The position numbers and the translations under genes were made by a program. Below, in pieces: positions 9,628 to 21,300 of a stretch of DNA of 64,000 nucleotides (position 1 is its first letter; every line of letters begins with the position of its first letter). Under the pieces are notes generated by a model that worked only from the letters and a program-made list of their open reading frames with translations, did no database searches and was not told the origin of the DNA. The DNA comes from Ligustrum vulgare (Eukaryota > Streptophyta > Magnoliopsida > Lamiales > Oleaceae), in the NCBI GenBank assembly GCA_963555705.1, contig OY743186.1, forward strand, positions 37,559,241-37,623,240, read 5' to 3'.

Positions 9628-10521
9628 TGGGCGTGATTTAAAGGGCTGAAATCGGACCAGAAAAGGGAAGAAACGGGCTGCAAAAGGTGGAAGCCGAACC
9701 AAAGGAGAGCAGCCACTGTCCATTTTTCAGAAACCGGACCTTCGGCCAACCAACCGGTGCAAGACCAACACCAAAAGAACCGCCTCATCATGGAGAACAC
9801 TCGACCAGAAGACGGCGCAGTTCCGGCGGTTGAGACGACGGCAAACGACGAAAGAAAGCTGTGAAAACCGGATATAAAAAGCTGAATTCCGGCCAAACGA
9901 AGAAGCTGGTGGAGGAACCACCACCACCGGTGAACTCAGGGAGCTGGGGCGCACCTCCCACTGCGGCGGGTGAACTCCGGCGGCGGCTTCCGGCGAGGTA
10001 GCTTTGAGGCAGTTTGATATTTTCAATATTTCTGACATTTTGGCGTTGTTAGATTTTCGTTTCAGGTTTTGGAATTTTATTTGGATGATTTTGCCCCTTG
10101 GTGGTTCGAAAGTCGATTCTTGGTTGCAGTGGTGCTGAATTTGGGACAAAGTTGGCGGTCTTAAATTCGATAAAATTTCGTATCTCTCGATCTTACGGAC
10201 ACTGAAAGGTCCGCTCTGGTAAATTGGCTGAAACTGTTTAAATTCCTGCAATAGCAGACCATCGTGTGGGTTGGTCATTAGGATTGGGGGTTGTCATTGC
10301 TTGACAACCATTGCATGTTGCTAGAATTTAGGTTTTAATTGCCTTACCTGCTTGAGGTGTTAAGCTACTGTTAATTGCTTGTTCGGTCTTTTGATTGTGT
10401 ATTGACGAAATTCCTATTTGTTGTGTTCTTTTGTTAATACTGTTAGATTTCTTTTGACTTTAGGACTACTTGTTATGGTTAATTGTCAATTTGTAATTTC
10501 TTGCTCATTTCGTGTCTTAAA

Positions 10522-11373
10522 ATGACTGCACGTTTTGATTTGGGGATTTTCGATGGAAAGGGGGATTTTTCCATTTGGCAACAAAAAATGAAGGGAATTT
10601 TGGTTCAACAAAAAGTTTCAAAAGCTATTACTGACATTTATCCCGCTGATTTGTCAAAGGAACAAACAGAAGAATTAGATGAGCTTGCTTACACTTCAAT
10701 TATTTTACACCTATCTGATGCTGTTTTGAGAAAAGTTGGTAAACTTAAAACCACGGAAGAACTTTGGAAAAAGTTACAGGACTTGTATTTGCTTAAAACT
10801 ATTTCTAACAAAATTTACTTACTCGAAAAAATTTTCAGCTTTAAAATGGATCCTACAAAGGATTTAGATGACAATCTGGATGTGTTTAACAAACTTGTGC
10901 AAGATATTGTTAACTGTGATGAAGAGGTGTGTGAAATGTACAAGGCCATTATTTTACTTAATTCTATGCCTGAATCATTTAGAGAGGTTAAGAATGCAAT
11001 TAAGTATGGTAGGGACAACCTAACACCTGAGATTGTCATAGATTTCCTTAGGAGTAAGGAGATGGAAATTAAGACTGAGAAAGAGGTTAAGAGGAGTGGT
11101 GAATTGCATATGTTGAGGGGTCATTTTAAGCAAAAGTGTCATATTCAAAACAGTGGTGACTCGAATGATGACTTGAGTGAGGATGGTGGTAAGCATAAAG
11201 GTAAGAGTTGGGACAAGTCAAGGTCCAGTATGGGTGGCAAGCGATGTTTCGGCTGTGGTAAGAGTGGACACTTTATAAGAGACTGTCCAAAGAAGAAGAA
11301 AAAGGGGAGAAGTGAGGCGAATGTGATTGAGTCTAGTTATGACCCTAGTGTGATTGAGGGTGATCCTTATTGA
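10522..11373 (+). CDS. Copia-type Gag (UBN2-like) with CCHC zinc knuckle
   Basis: 283 codons from the first ATG (10,522). The N-terminus has the Copia Gag signature (GIFDGKGDFSIWQQKM: FDG..F..W...M), then a helical capsid-like region with EELWKKL and the DNLDVFNKLVQDI segment. A degenerate first knuckle remnant (GHFKQKCH) is followed near residue 240 by a full CCHC knuckle, CFGCGKSGHFIRDC, and a Lys-rich stretch. TGA/TAG codons follow soon after, and no protease follows. The frame is intact, so Gag could still be made. The 5' leader is about 900 nt. Confidence 0.85.
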   Translation: MTARFDLGIFDGKGDFSIWQQKMKGILVQQKVSKAITDIYPADLSKEQTEELDELAYTSIILHLSDAVLRKVGKLKTTEELWKKLQDLYLLKTISNKIYLLEKIFSFKMDPTKDLDDNLDVFNKLVQDIVNCDEEVCEMYKAIILLNSMPESFREVKNAIKYGRDNLTPEIVIDFLRSKEMEIKTEKEVKRSGELHMLRGHFKQKCHIQNSGDSNDDLSEDGGKHKGKSWDKSRSSMGGKRCFGCGKSGHFIRDCPKKKKKGRSEANVIESSYDPSVIEGDPY

Positions 11374-12284
11374 TAGGGTTCCTAGTTACTGCATGTGCAT
11401 CTGTGTGATCCTTTCTGTATGTGTGTGATTACTTAATTCAATGCATTGTTTTGTGTAGCATTTCACGTTGTTTGATATGTGTTATTTTTGCATGATTTTG
11501 TGTGTAATCAGTTTTTTACTAAGTGTAATGTGTTGTCATGCATAGTGTGTTTGTGGTGCATTAGTAGTGTGTGTGAGTATGTCTTTTGGTAATGTGTGGA
11601 GTAGATGCCTGATAGTGCATTGATGAGATGTATGGGGGGTGAGTGTGACATTTGAATGTCCTATAAATCTTCTATCTGATAATCCTGGCTAGGTGGAGTG
11701 TTAGAGACACTTAGATCACTTCTATTAGGTGGAGACCCATTATCCCCTTAGGTTGAGAGAAATGTGGTTTTGATAGAGGAGCATCCCATAGATTTAGGAT
11801 CTATTCTTGTTTACCATTTAGGCATGTGTGGTGATAAATCTAGTGAGCATATGTGGCGGTGTGTGTGATATGTGTTCTCGAGGAGAGAGTTACACGGAAT
11901 GGGATAGGATAATTGTGTGAGGTCTTTTCATGAGGTCATTTATGCATTGTGGTGTATATGTGTTGGCCGTCGTGTTTGATTAACTTGGAGTTAGTCTTAT
12001 GTTCTTGTGTGAGCATGTTTGAAAAGATTTCTGTATTATCTTATGGTTATATCTGTCATCGCATGTTGTATGTTCTTGATTGATTACTGTGACTATCTGT
12101 CTTCTGCTTGGATATTTTTTGACCTTAGTCCTACTGAGTAAATGGAGCAGGTATGGTGTGTGTTTCGAGTGCGAGACACGAGGTAAGGTCTGTGATTCCA
12201 ATTTTATTGGATTACCTTGATTGGGCAAGTATAAACATTGTGTTGTTTTTTCTTGCAGGTTGATTGGGTATCAAGGTGGAGATT
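11374..12284 (+). other. Non-coding internal tail of the gag-only element
   Basis: About 900 bp rich in TG-dinucleotide runs (GTGTGTGAT-like), with no pol domain in any frame. The purine run AAGGTGGAGA just before 12,285 is the likely polypurine tract. Confidence 0.6.
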
Positions 12285-12782
12285 TGTTGGATTTTTTGAT
12301 ACTCAATAAATCCGGGCGATGATGTAAAACAGTTGTGGGAATATAACGACACCTCGATAGATAGTTCGGCTCGATAACGACACGGGGCCACTCGAAGTGA
12401 CTTAATTGATAGTTGCTCGTGGCCCACTTGGACGACCCATTTGTGGTGATTTATTGGGTCATAGCATTTGGACTTGGTTTTACCTTGGGCTTGGGACTTA
12501 TATGGTTTGGCCCATTTATTGGTGCCCTTAGCCCAAACCTTATATATCTGGCGTTTGCTCCTTAGTCTGGTGGCTAAAACCTGAGAATTTTGAATTTATA
12601 GAGAGAGAGAACGTGACTTGGAGCCTAGCTTGGTAGCCTCCACTGTTATTCACTTTCTTCTTCTTCTTCTTACATTGGTGTAACCAAGAAGTGTGTTGTT
12701 GAGTCGAGCTTGGAATCGAGGTGTCGTATTGGAATGCTTACTGAGCCCGAGGTGTATCAAGGATTCAACTATATTTTCAACA
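12285..12782 (+). repeat. 3' LTR of the gag-only Copia-type element
   Basis: Starts TGTTGG and ends TCAACA, an inverted terminus of TGTTG/CAACA. It is preceded by a short purine tract. Confidence 0.8.
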
Positions 12783-13082
12783 GAAGGCTATGGATCATGG
12801 ATGATATTCAAACTCTTACTGAGTACAAATTCTGGTTGCATTGCCCATTTTAGTGATATGGTTCTGAAAATCAAATTTTAGAATGTAAATTAGAAAGTAT
12901 ATCCAAAAAAATTATCTACTTGCATAGAAGCAGAAGCTGATAGACTGTGAAGAACTTCTAACTAAATACAAAGCTTACCAAACCAAATTTAAGAAATGTT
13001 TGGTAGAGAATGTAGAGCTACCAATTCTGTTTGAACAGGAGGCATTAGAAAATGTGAATCTTGAGTATTGTGTTCCCAATTA
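12783..13082 (+). other. Right flank of the Copia-type element with a short protein-like stretch
   Basis: The plus strand at about 12,945-13,090 reads as roughly 48 sense codons with Lys/Glu-rich helical composition (contains LLTKYKAYQTKFKK) ending at TGA. It may be a further fragment of the pararetroviral relic displaced by the Copia-type insertion, but I cannot recognise a family. Confidence 0.25.
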
Positions 13083-14262
13083 TGGATGATTGTGACCAAT
13101 TATTAGGTAATTGTGATCAAAATATTGATTAATTGTGACTTAGTACGACTTCAGACGAGTATGGAGTGTAACCAGATTATTAGGTAACTATTAACAAAAT
13201 ATTTGATTAATTGTGAATTTGTACAACTTGGAACAAGTACAGAATGTGATTATGTGATTTGTGTCAATCGTAACTTTGTGTGACTAATTGTGATCAAAAT
13301 ATTGATTAATCGTGACTTTATGTGACTTGTGAGAAGTACGAAATGTGATCGTTTGATTTGTGTCAATCGTGACTTTGTGTGACTCTTCTAATCACATATG
13401 TAACCAATTATGTGGGTGATTGTGACCCCCCCCCCTTGGCGACTGTGTGACTATTGGACATGACCCGTTTAATTAATTTATATGTTACAAAATTTTATCT
13501 ATCAAAAATTTGACCAATTATTTTGACCAAAATATTGACTAATTGTGACTAATAAATAAATAACATATGACCAACTATGAATGATTGTGGCCAATTATAT
13601 TAGACATTGTGACCATCTATGACTTTGTATGACTATTGGACGAGGATGTGACCTCATGTTACTGGACTGTGACCTTTGACCTAACTGCGCCTTTGTGTGA
13701 CCGAACATAATCGTGACCAAGAAAACAAGTCATTTAATTATTAGGTAATTGTAACAAAAAATATTGACTAACCGTTTGAATAATTGTGACTTTATGTGAC
13801 TTGTGATAAGTAGAATGTGGCCGTTTGGTTTGTGTCAACCATGACTTTGCATGACTTTTCTAGTCACAAATGTGACCAATTATATTAGATATTGTGACCA
13901 ACTATGACTTTATAATTATATGGACGTGACCCGTTGAATTAATTTATATGTTTCAAACTTTATGTGACATAATTATGACCTTGTGTGACCTTGTGTGACC
14001 TTGTGTGAATGAACTGTGACTTTGTGTGACTAAATGTGACCTTGTGTGACCAAGATGTAACGTTGCACGAACGAACTGTGACCTTGTGTGACCAACTGTG
14101 ACCTTATGTGACCAAACTGTGACTTTGTGCGAATCAACTGTGACCTTGTGTGATCAAACTGTGACTTTGTATGACCAACTGTGACTTGTATGTATTGGGT
14201 TGCGATTAAATTTGTAATTGTGAATTATGAATAAAATATGATTTTGTGTGACCAATTATGAC
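13083..14262. repeat. TGTGACC-rich degenerate tandem array
   Basis: About 1.2 kb built from variants of TGTGACCTTGTGTGACCAAC, with motifs such as GTGAC, TTGTG and GACCAA recurring every 10-25 bp. Order is highest between 13,970 and 14,190. No coding potential. Confidence 0.8.
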
Positions 14263-15290
14263 TTTACGGGTGGGTGAGGTGAGGTGGGGTGGGGTGGGAT
14301 GGGACGGGTGGGGTCAGGGTGGTAGGGGTATGGTCGGGGTGTGGAAAAGTAGAAGAAAAAAAAAACATTTCTGAGTGGAGTGGGTGGCGGGGTAGGGTAG
14401 GGGCGGGGCGTGAAAAATTAGAAGAAAAAACTCATTTTTGGATGGGGTGGGTTGATAAGAAAAATTAGAAGAAAAAACTCATTTTTGGATGGGGTGGGTT
14501 GATATGGTGTGTTGGGTGGGGTGGGTTGGGTTGGTGGGATGTGAAAAAGTAGAAGAAAAAAATCAATTTTGGGCGGAGAGGGTGGCGGGGTGTGGAAAAT
14601 TAAAAGAAAAAAATCTTTTTGGGTGGGATTAGAGTGGGTGGCGTGGTTGGGTCTGGGTGGGTGTGGAAAAATTGAAGAAAAAAATAATTTTTGGGTGGGG
14701 TGGGTGGCGTGATAGGGTCGGGTGGGAAAAATTAGAAGAAGAAAAATAATTTTTAGGTAGGGTGGGTTGGTGGGGGTTGGGTCTGGATGGGACGGGACGG
14801 GATGTAGAAAAGTAAAAAAAGAAAAATCATTTTTGGGTGGTGGGTGGCTAGGGTCGGGGCGGGGTGTGTGGAGTATGGAAAATTAGAAGGAAAAAAAAAT
14901 CATTTTTGGGGGGAGGTTGTGGTGGGTGGGTGGATGGGTGGGGTGGGGGTGGCGGGGTCAGGTTTGGGTGGGTGTGGAAAAATAGAAGAAAAAAATCATT
15001 TTTGGGTGTGGTGGGTGGCGTGGTAGGTGAGGGGGTGAGGTATGGAAAATTAGAAGAAGAAAAATAATTTTTTGGTGTGGTGGATAGGGGTAGGGGGCTG
15101 GGCTAGGGTCAGGACAGGTGAAAAAGTAGAAAAAGAAAAATCAATTTTGGGTGGGGTGGGATGGGGTGGGGTGGGGTCGATGGGGTGGGTGGCGGGGGTT
15201 AGGGGTGGGGTGTAGAAAAATGAAAGGAAAAAAATCATATTTTGTTGGGATGGGTGGGGGTGGGTCGGGGTGTGGGAACTGTGATGAACG
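14263..15290. repeat. G-rich minisatellite (GGGTGGGG blocks alternating with A-rich blocks)
   Basis: More than ten repeats of roughly 60-110 bp. Each has a G-rich block (GGGTGGGGTGGG-like) followed by an A-rich block (AAAAATTAGAAGAAAAAAATC) and ATTTTTGGG. The plus strand carries many runs of three to five G, so quadruplex formation is plausible. Predicted ORFs here are compositional artefacts. Confidence 0.85.
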
Positions 15291-16207
15291 GACAATTTAT
15301 TGTTTGATGATTTTTTTCTTTAAATATTATATTATATTAATTTTAATATAATATATAATGAATAATTATTTTTATATTATTATACAATATTATATTTATT
15401 AATTACAATTAATACTTGATTTTAAAAAAAAAAATCCTAAGTTTATTAGTTTTAAAAAGTGATAATTTTAGGTTTGAACTTACGTACTTTTTCCCAAAAA
15501 TAATAACTTTGGCTCATAAATATTTTTGGGTCAAATATTCGACACGGAACACTTACTAGCACTCCTACAAACTGCAAAGTTAGGTTGATAATCTTCATCT
15601 CGGTGCATAAAAGAGTGAACAATATCCATTTAGGATGGACTCTCACTTTTTTGGACAATGTGTTGTTCGTGGAGACTTCTCATACTCTTCTTATCCCATC
15701 AGTTCCTCAATAACTACTAGGTTGTTCGGATCAATAAATTTAAATACATGAAACTCATCGAATTCACCTTTCTTTACTAACTTTGAGCCCAAATCATTAA
15801 CCACATATATTGACGGTCAAGAGCAGCACAAAATATCAAAATAAAGGGAGGTCAGTTTATGCTAATAACTGAAAGATAATTTTTTGTACACTCTTGATCT
15901 AAGACTCATGACATGCCCTTATTGTTGATTGTCATTACTTATTATTTAGATAATTTAATATGTTCTTGCAATTTTTGGTTCTATTGTTAATTCAATGAAA
16001 TATTTTCGTTCATTGCAAAAAAAAAAAATATTACACAAATAATGATTTGATTTTTAACCTGATAAGAGCATCTCTAATGATTTATGCATATTTTGATTTA
16101 TGTGTCAATTACATAGATAATCATAGTCAAATTATCTAGTACATTATTTATACTTAGATATAGTACAAGATAATATTCATGCCACATCAGCATTATATAA
16201 GTATGAA
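15291..16207. other. AT-rich intergenic DNA, no gene seen
   Basis: AT-rich with poly(A) runs (15,424-15,433; 16,018-16,029). From 16,063 a segment beginning GAGCATCTCTAATG resembles the ends of common plant MITEs but is not resolved. I see no supported gene. Confidence 0.5.
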
Positions 16208-18186
16208 GGGTAATAAGCACAAATAGTCCCTAACCTTTAGGTTTCTTGCGAAAATGGTCCACAACGTTTAAATTTTTGCGTTTATACCCTCAGAATCACC
16301 AAACGTTGCGAAAATGGTCCATACCGTTAGATTCTGTTAGTTTTTTCCGTTAAAAACGTGTAAATACCACATATGGTCCATAACCTTTGAATTTTTTACG
16401 ATAATAGTCCCTAACATATTAAGGTCGCGTTTGACATTTCTAGTTTGTAACCTCCAAACGTTTGACGTATTTAGTCCCTAACATATTAAGCCCCTATACG
16501 TTTGAGTTTTTTACGATAATAGTCCCTAACATATTAAGGTCACTTTTGGCATTTATAATTTGTAACCTCCAAACGTTTGGCGTATTTAGTCCATAATATA
16601 TTAAGCCCCTATACGTTTGATATATTTAGTTTCTAACATATTAAGCCCCTATTTGAAACCAATTATTTCAAATAATATGGTTTGTAATCGTAATTTTTTG
16701 AAGAACTTGTTTTTAAAAAATTGAATTTATTTGTAAATTATTTTATTGATAGAATGTATGGTTAAAAACGAGTTTTAAAAAATAAAATTTATTCTGAATT
16801 TCTAAAATGCACAATAAAATATTTAACAAAAATTCACCGCTTCAACCTATTGAAAAAAAAATAATGAATTCATGGAACATACACAAACAAATATATTGGA
16901 CATTATTTTAGAAATTGAATAAAAAAAATATTTTTATCAATTCTATTTTCGATTTTGAGAACTGATCAATATCGATTTTCGAAATTTCATTTTTTTTAAA
17001 ACTCATTTTCTTCCACACGTTCTATTAATATTTTTTTAATTTATGCATAAATTAAAAAAAAAATTACGTTTTAATCAAAATTCTCTAAACTTACTTCTCA
17101 AATCGATCGATTCTCAAAATCGAAAATCGAAATCGAAAGTAGAATTGATAAAAACATATTTGTTATTCAATTCCTATAATAATGTCCAATGTATTTGTTT
17201 GTTTATATTCCATAAATTTTTTTTTTTTTATTAATAAGTTGAAATGTTAATGCGGTGAATTTTTGTTAAATATTTTACTGTGCACTTTAAAAATCTAGAA
17301 TAGACTTTATTTTTAAAAGTTCGTTTTCAATACACATTATATTAATAAAATAATTTACAAATAAATTCAATTTTTTTCTTTTAGGTTTTAACCACAAATT
17401 CTTTAAAAAAATACAATTACAAATCACATTATTTAAAACGTAATTTTTTTTAATTTATGCATAAATTAAAAAAAAATATAAATAGAACTTGTGGAAGAAA
17501 ATTAGTTTTGTAAAAAAAAATGAAATTTAGAAAATCGATATTGATCAGTTCTCAAAATCGAAAATAGAATTGATAAAAACATTTCTTTTATTCACTTTCT
17601 AAAATAATGTCCAATGTATTTGTTTGCTTATATTCCATGGATTCATTATTTTTTTCAATAGGTTGAAACTGTGAATTTTTGTTAAATATTTTATTGTGCA
17701 TTTTAGAAATTCAGAATAAAATTTATTTTTTAAAACTCGTTTTTAACCACACATTCTATCAATAAAATAATTTACAAATAAATTTAATTTTTTTGACAAT
17801 AAATTCTTCAAAAAATTACGATTACAAACCATATTATTTGAAATAATTGGTTTCAAATAAGGGCTTAATATGTTAGAGACTAAATATACCAAACGTATAA
17901 GGGTTTAATATGTTAGGAACTAAATACGCCAAACGTTTAGAGGTTACAAACTATAAATGCCAAACGTGACATTAATATGTTAGGAACTATTATCGTAAAA
18001 AACTCAAATGTTAGGGACCATTTGTGCTATTTACACGTTTTTAACGAAAAAAACTAACAGAATCTAACGGTATGGACCATTTTCGTAACGTTTGATGATA
18101 TTGAGGGTATAAATGCAAAAATTTAAACGTTGGGGACCATTTTAACAAAAAACTTAAAAATTGAGGACCATTTATACTTATTATCC
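16208..18186. mobile_element. Foldback MULE-like element with 9-bp TSD AAGTATGAA
   Basis: Starts GGGTAATAAGCACAAATAGT and ends with the inverted counterpart (...CTTATTATCC), flanked by AAGTATGAA at 16,199-16,207 and 18,187-18,195. Long arms (about 16,208-16,990 and 17,460-18,186) are inverted repeats with recurring TTAGGGACC-like subterminal motifs. The centre (about 17,090-17,230) holds a third copy of one arm segment (AATGTCCAATGTATTTG) in the right-arm orientation. No transposase. The 9-bp duplication and long TIRs are typical of Mutator-like elements. Confidence 0.85.
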
Positions 18187-18354
18187 AAGTATGAAAATTA
18201 ATTATTGAAGATGAAATATTTAAATTATTATTTATTTTTTCTGCGTGACAATGAATTTTTTTAATTTTTTTGGTTTTAACCCGAAGTTGAATTTTGGAAG
18301 AAACGAAATAAAACCCGGCTGAACCATCAATTTCAGTTTCTCCTCCCCAAAACC
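18187..18354 (+). promoter_or_regulatory. Promoter/5' leader of the Rav1/DMX-like gene, abutting a transposon
   Basis: Only 168 bp separate the foldback element from the gene's ATG, so part of the promoter or 5' UTR must lie within the transposon. No clear TATA box is visible in this interval. Confidence 0.35.
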
Positions 18355-21300
18355 ATGCCGGAGGTAACTTCTTCCTCCCCTGCACCACCGCCTCTAGATA
18401 TCACCGCCCACTTGCCGCTCCGCTTGATTAAATCCGAGACTATACCTCCCGCCCCGAATCTCCCCGCAACAGGATCCGAACCCGCGATCGACTGGTTACT
18501 GGAATTCGTCGGATACTCATGGATCGCTTACGGAGCCTCCTCTCTCTTAGTTATCTCTCACTTCCCCAATCCTCTCTCCGATGCCGAGACGCGAATCGGT
18601 CCAATTTTCCGTCAAGTCATCGACCTCTCCGGCGAAGGTACCTGCAGTGTTGCAGCCGTCTCTTGGTCCCCTGCCACACCCTCCACCGGTGAACTGGGCA
18701 TCGCGTCGGGCAATTGTATCCGCTTGTTCTCATATAATTCAGACACTTCTTGCAGTAAGTCTGTAGCTTTACATTATCAAATCTTTTGCTGAGTCGAAGA
18801 ATCATTAACTTCTCTATCTTTTATTTAACATTAATCAATGGGAATGGGATTGGACTTTTTGAATGTTAACGAACTGGTTAACACAAGAAAGTGTAGCAGT
18901 AGTAATTTCAATCAACTCAGTTGCAATAACAGGAGCTCCTCAGTATCCTGCAGCTACGGAAATGGGGCAAATAATATTTTGCTAGCTCCGTGTCAAAATT
19001 ATTCCAAAATGCGTATTGATTGAGAATCCATTTTTTGGATTATGCATATTAGTAGAATATGAATATTCGACTCTTTATGATCATAGGATAAGCATTAACA
19101 GGGCAATTTTTTTATGGATGAATATATGCTTAAATGGGAAATCAAATTACCACCTGCGTAAAGTTGGATCAGGAATTCGGAAAACAATCTAGCAATGCTA
19201 TTGAAGTTTGGAATTAGAACAACAGATAATTTGAATATAAGTTTCAGTTGTTTTTATTATTCAGAATTTTATAAATTTTCATTTTTGTGTTGTGAATTCA
19301 TTCATAATAATGCATATTACAATATGGATTGTGTTTGATGAATTAAACGCTACTTCCAAAAGAGAAACCAAACTATAGAAATTGAACTGTTGTAAGTAAG
19401 ATAGACGTCACTCGTAAAACTTGTGCTACTTAATTATAGGCTGTGAAAATCCTAAATTTTGGGTAATATGGTTGTTGTGTTTCATATCGGCACAATCCCT
19501 GGTAAGTGAAAAGTTAAGAGATTATTTGTCGTTTGTTCAATTTGCACATTCTCTGCAACTTTTTGCGTGTAATGCGGAAAATATTAATTATTATGACCAG
19601 AATTATCTTACAGTTGATTCACGCCATAGCTTTGTAAATGTTAACTTTAAGCTAACAACAACCATGTATAATTCCTTGAGGGTATTTGTTGGTAGAAGTG
19701 GTTAACTCTATGTTCAGCTCACTCTCTCTCTCTCTCGAAATCAAACTCGAACTTCTTTACTGATATTCAGGTTCTTTTTGTTGGAGTCAGACTGCAATAC
19801 TTGTGCAATCTACAGAGGTGGAAGCCATCAAATGGACGGGTTCAGGAGATGGGATAGTTTCAGGAGGCATCAATGTCGTGTTATGGAGAAAGAAGGAGAT
19901 ATCTTGGGAAATAGCTTGGAAATTTAAACCAAAAGTCCCTCAAGTTCTGGTTTCTGCTGCCTGGTCAGCGACAGGACCTTCAGCAACTGCACCGTGGCGT
20001 AAACTGCAAGTTGGAGATTCATCTTCTCCAATCAATGAGGAGAGCAAATATGTTTTAGTTTTTCAAGGTGATGAGCATTCCAAATGTGTACAAGCAGAGC
20101 TGCACCATCCTTTGCGTGTTACCATGATACAATGGAGGCCATCAACAGGTAAACCATTAAAAAGAGATGCCAGACAGTTGTTGCGCTCGGTGCTGTTAAC
20201 TTGCTGTGTTGATGGAACTGTAAGGTTATGGAGTGAGACTGTTGATGGGAGGATTAGACAAACTGGAAAGGATAGTTGTGACCAGAAGGCATCAAGATTT
20301 TCTTTTGTTGTCATTGCTGTACTCGAGGTAAATCAAACACTAAATGGATCTCTGGGTTCTAACATATTTGTGAGTTGGGCTACAGAAGTTGAAGGTGTAA
20401 TTGCCATTGGTAAAGAAGCTCGCCATTATTCACGTGTTGATGATGTTCTGAATGATAATACTGGCAATTGTGAGTGGTTAATTGGCTTTGGTCCGGAAAC
20501 AGTGGCAACTTTCTGGGCTATTCACTGTCTTGATGATTTTGCTCCTGTTAGGTTCCCAAGGGTCACTTTATGGAAGAGACAAGAATTAATCAATCTTGAA
20601 TTGGAACCAAGTCAATTGTTATTCAATAAAGTTTGTATCATGAGGAATCAAGTTTCTGGTCCTCCTGTTCTATGCAGTCTGGTTCAATTATTACCTAGTA
20701 ATTCTTTAGCCTGGACACAGTTATATTCGCTAACATCAAGTAGTATTGAAGAGGATTCTGCAAGTAAATGTCAGACTGAAAGCTTGTTGTCATCTTCTGC
20801 TAAAGGAATTCTCAAAGTTGATGGTCACACTGGAATAATTATACAAGTTGCAGTTCATCCTTATTTGTTTGAAGTTGAACTTGCTGCTTCTTTGGATACA
20901 GATGGCATGCTTCTTTTCTGGTCTCTTTCTACCTTCTTCAATATTAACATGGGTGTTCCCACAATAATTCCATCCTGGAAATTTCGTGGAAGAAACGCTT
21001 TGGATCACTATCCAAAGTACACTTGCTTGAGCTGGGCTCCTGCAATCCTAGGTGAGGATCGGGCTATTCTCATGGGACATGCTGATGGCATTGATTGTTT
21101 TATAGTTAACACTCCAAAAGATGAAGAACAGAAAATGCAGGTTCACAAGTTAATTACCATCCCCTTCACCGGTCAAGCCCAGGACCATGGGCCAACTAGG
21201 GTCTGCTCGCTTCCTTTGCCTTCTAGCTGCAATGAAATCTTTGATTCTAGTAGCTTTCTGCTGGTGGCCTTGTGGGTGGATGGCTTTATGGCTATATCAT

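Larger units (their letters stand above)
9118..12782 (+). mobile_element. Non-autonomous Copia-type LTR element carrying only gag
   Basis: Two LTRs about 498 bp long enclose a PBS, leader, gag ORF and roughly 900 bp of non-coding DNA. No protease, integrase, RT or RNase H is present in any frame between the gag stop (11,373) and the 3' LTR (12,285). Possible TSDs are CAAGG (9,117-9,121) and GAAGG (12,783-12,787), matching at four of five positions. The extreme 5' LTR end has diverged from the TGTTGGA of the 3' LTR. The element fits the TR-GAG class of plant terminal-repeat elements with GAG. Confidence 0.75.

Noticed and set aside
14844..15351. Gly/Trp-rich ORFs in the G-rich array
   Set aside because: Produced by GGGTGGGG repeats in several frames and both strands; no domain or codon signal.
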